Assembly: GCA_030671985.1 (NCBI GenBank)
Contig: DAOVHI010000064.1
Span: forward strand, 1-7,638
DNA length: 7,638 nt
Direction: 5' to 3'
From: a bacterium
GTDB lineage: Bacteria; JAHJDO01
This document shows positions 6,348-7,638 of this stretch, one piece after another; the first letter of the stretch is position 1; each line of letters starts with the position of its first letter. Both the position numbers and the translations under genes were made by a program. The notes under the pieces are model-generated. The model saw nothing but the letters and a program-made list of their open reading frames with translations. It did not search any database and had not been told where the DNA came from.

Positions 6348-7638
6348 ATGGATACAACAGAAGAGAAGGTAGGCTTAGTACACATAGAAGATGAAATGCA
6401 AAGGTCTTATATAGACTATGCTATGAGCGTCATTATCGGACGCGCTTTACCTGATGTTAGGGATGGTCTAAAACCTGTTCATAGAAGAATTCTGTACGCA
6501 ATGCACGAACTGGGCATTGCAAGTAATAAATCATATAAAAAGTCTGCCAGAATCGTTGGTGATGTTCTTGGAAAATACCATCCACATGGTGATGCGGCAG
6601 TATATGGAACAATGACCAGAATGGTGCAGGAATTCTCATCCAGAGAACCCTTAATAGACGGTCAGGGTAATTTTGGTTCAATAGATGGAGATTCGGCAGC
6701 AGCTATGAGATATACAGAAGTGAGAATGTCCAAGATAAGCGAGGAACTTCTTGTAAATATCGAAAAAGAAACCGTGGATTTTGTACCGAATTTTGATGAA
6801 TCCCTTCAGGAGCCTACAGTGCTTCCCGCCAATGTACCAAACTTGCTGATAAATGGTTCACAAGGTATTGCCGTTGGTATGGCTACGGAAATTCCTCCTC
6901 ATAATCTTGGAGAGGTTGTAGATGGAGTTGTAAGCATAATTGACAATCCTGATATCACGGTTGATGAACTGATGCATATCATTAAGGGGCCTGATTTCCC
7001 AACTGGGGCTACCATATATGGAAAGAAACCCATTAGAGATGCCTATCATACTGGAAGAGGGTTAATTCAAGTGCGCGCAAAGGTAGGAATTGAGGATATA
7101 AAAGAGACTGATAGAGAGCGAATAATTATAACAGAAATCCCGTATCAGGTGAATAAAGCAAATCTAATTAAAACAATAGCGAATCTTGTAAGAGACCATA
7201 AAATAGAAGGGATATCCGATCTAAGAGATGAATCCGATAAAGACGGACTAAGAGTCGTTATTGAATTAAAGAAGGGAGAAATTGCACAGATAATAATTAA
7301 TCAACTTTACAAGCACACTCAGATGCAAATCACATATGGCACCATCCTTCTTGCTATAGATGAAAACAGACCAAAGATTTTTAATCTACGTGAGATGCTG
7401 GATAAGTTTCTTCAGCATAGACAGGAAGTTGTGCGCAGAAGAACACAATTTGATTTAAGAAAAGCAAAAGCTAAGGCACACATTTTAGAGGGATTAAAGA
7501 TTGCTATCGAACATCTTGATAAGGTTATAAAAATAATAAAATCATCTAAGGATGCGGATTCGGCGCGTAGCAGCCTAATGCAAGAGTTTAAGCTTTCTGA
7601 CCTGCAGGCACGAGCTATACTTGACATGCGTCTGCAAA
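6348..7638 (+). CDS. gyrA: DNA gyrase subunit A, N-terminal part (cut by window edge)
   Basis: GyrA cuts and rejoins DNA in the gyrase A2B2 complex, which supercoils DNA. The first 430 codons are present. [33 protein letters not shown] is followed by GKYHPHGD and by [20 protein letters not shown] with catalytic Tyr122 and the upstream Arg121. The tower region and the start of the coiled coil ([13 protein letters not shown]) follow. The [19 protein letters not shown] wording favours GyrA over ParC. Numbering is the same as in E. coli, and positions 83 and 87 are Ala and Gly instead of Ser and Asp. The ATG at 6348 is preferred because GGGAGA lies 4-5 nt ahead; an in-frame ATG at 6336 is the alternative, with a stop just upstream of it. 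No intein is seen in this part. It is divergent from the sulfatase operon. Confidence 0.97.
   Translation, partial: MDTTEEKVGLVHIEDEMQRSYIDYAMSVIIGRALPDVRDGLKPVHRRILYAMHELGIASNKSYKKSARIVGDVLGKYHPHGDAAVYGTMTRMVQEFSSREPLIDGQGNFGSIDGDSAAAMRYTEVRMSKISEELLVNIEKETVDFVPNFDESLQEPTVLPANVPNLLINGSQGIAVGMATEIPPHNLGEVVDGVVSIIDNPDITVDELMHIIKGPDFPTGATIYGKKPIRDAYHTGRGLIQVRAKVGIEDIKETDRERIIITEIPYQVNKANLIKTIANLVRDHKIEGISDLRDESDKDGLRVVIELKKGEIAQIIINQLYKHTQMQITYGTILLAIDENRPKIFNLREMLDKFLQHRQEVVRRRTQFDLRKAKAKAHILEGLKIAIEHLDKVIKIIKSSKDADSARSSLMQEFKLSDLQARAILDMRLQ

Noticed and set aside
6185-6385. Minus-strand open frame of 66 codons spanning the gap and the gyrA start
   Set aside because: It overlaps both promoters and the gyrA start, has no ribosome site and reads as non-protein-like sequence.
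6457-7627. Several minus-strand open frames antisense to gyrA
   Set aside because: They are mirror frames of a strongly conserved gene and show no family features of their own.
1-7638. CRISPR array, tRNA, rRNA or insertion sequence
   Set aside because: No regularly spaced repeats, cloverleaf-like segments, rRNA-like stretches or transposase motifs were seen on either strand.

Overview
This is a chromosomal window from a low-GC (AT-rich) bacterium, probably an uncultured or poorly sampled lineage. Evidence for a bacterial chromosome is the set of housekeeping genes: the 5' part of recG, a complete lexA and the 5' part of gyrA, with sigma70-type promoters and Shine-Dalgarno sites. The DUF1844 protein next to a sulfatase-like enzyme would fit a candidate phylum such as Omnitrophota, or Planctomycetota or a deltaproteobacterial relative. 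I cannot decide the phylum from this sequence.

Layout. Everything from 1 to 6188 is on the minus strand and is read from right to left; gyrA (6348 to the window end) is on the plus strand. The 6189-6347 gap holds two promoters pointing away from each other. The leftward one serves the sulfatase-like gene and the DUF1844 gene, which are 17 nt apart. After a roughly 110-nt gap without a clear terminator comes lexA. Its promoter is a TTGACA / 17 nt / TATCAT element whose spacer is an almost ideal E. coli-type SOS box. The predicted transcript start is only about two bases from the ATG, so the lexA message may be leaderless.

The genes downstream of lexA are the accessory part of the window. In order of transcription they are: a 28-codon remnant that looks like the N-terminus of a D12-class adenine-N6 DNA methyltransferase (3600-3686); a phospholipase D-type (HKD) nuclease gene broken by a +1 frameshift at a homopolymer (2661-3585); a 69-residue CxC...CxxC zinc-ribbon protein (2447-2656); a TcmP-family protein (three-Cys-motif partner, methyltransferase-like core plus winged helix; 1338-2450); and a DUF5131 / phage Gp37-Gp68 three-cysteine protein (613-1335). 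recG follows 49 nt later. Spacings are tiny (4-nt overlap, 2-14 nt gaps), so this looks like one operon placed under the lexA promoter and therefore, by inference, under DNA-damage control.

Interpretation. A restriction-type nuclease, a methyltransferase remnant and the DUF5131/TcmP pair together resemble a mobile defence or DNA-modification module, partly decayed, lodged between lexA and recG. The DUF5131/TcmP pair is a known but functionally unexplained association. Its fusion to an SOS-controlled lexA operon is the most interesting feature here. Separately, GyrA carries Ala83 and Gly87 (E. coli numbering) at the two quinolone-contact positions, and the sulfatase-like enzyme has Thr where true sulfatases have the Cys/Ser that becomes formylglycine.
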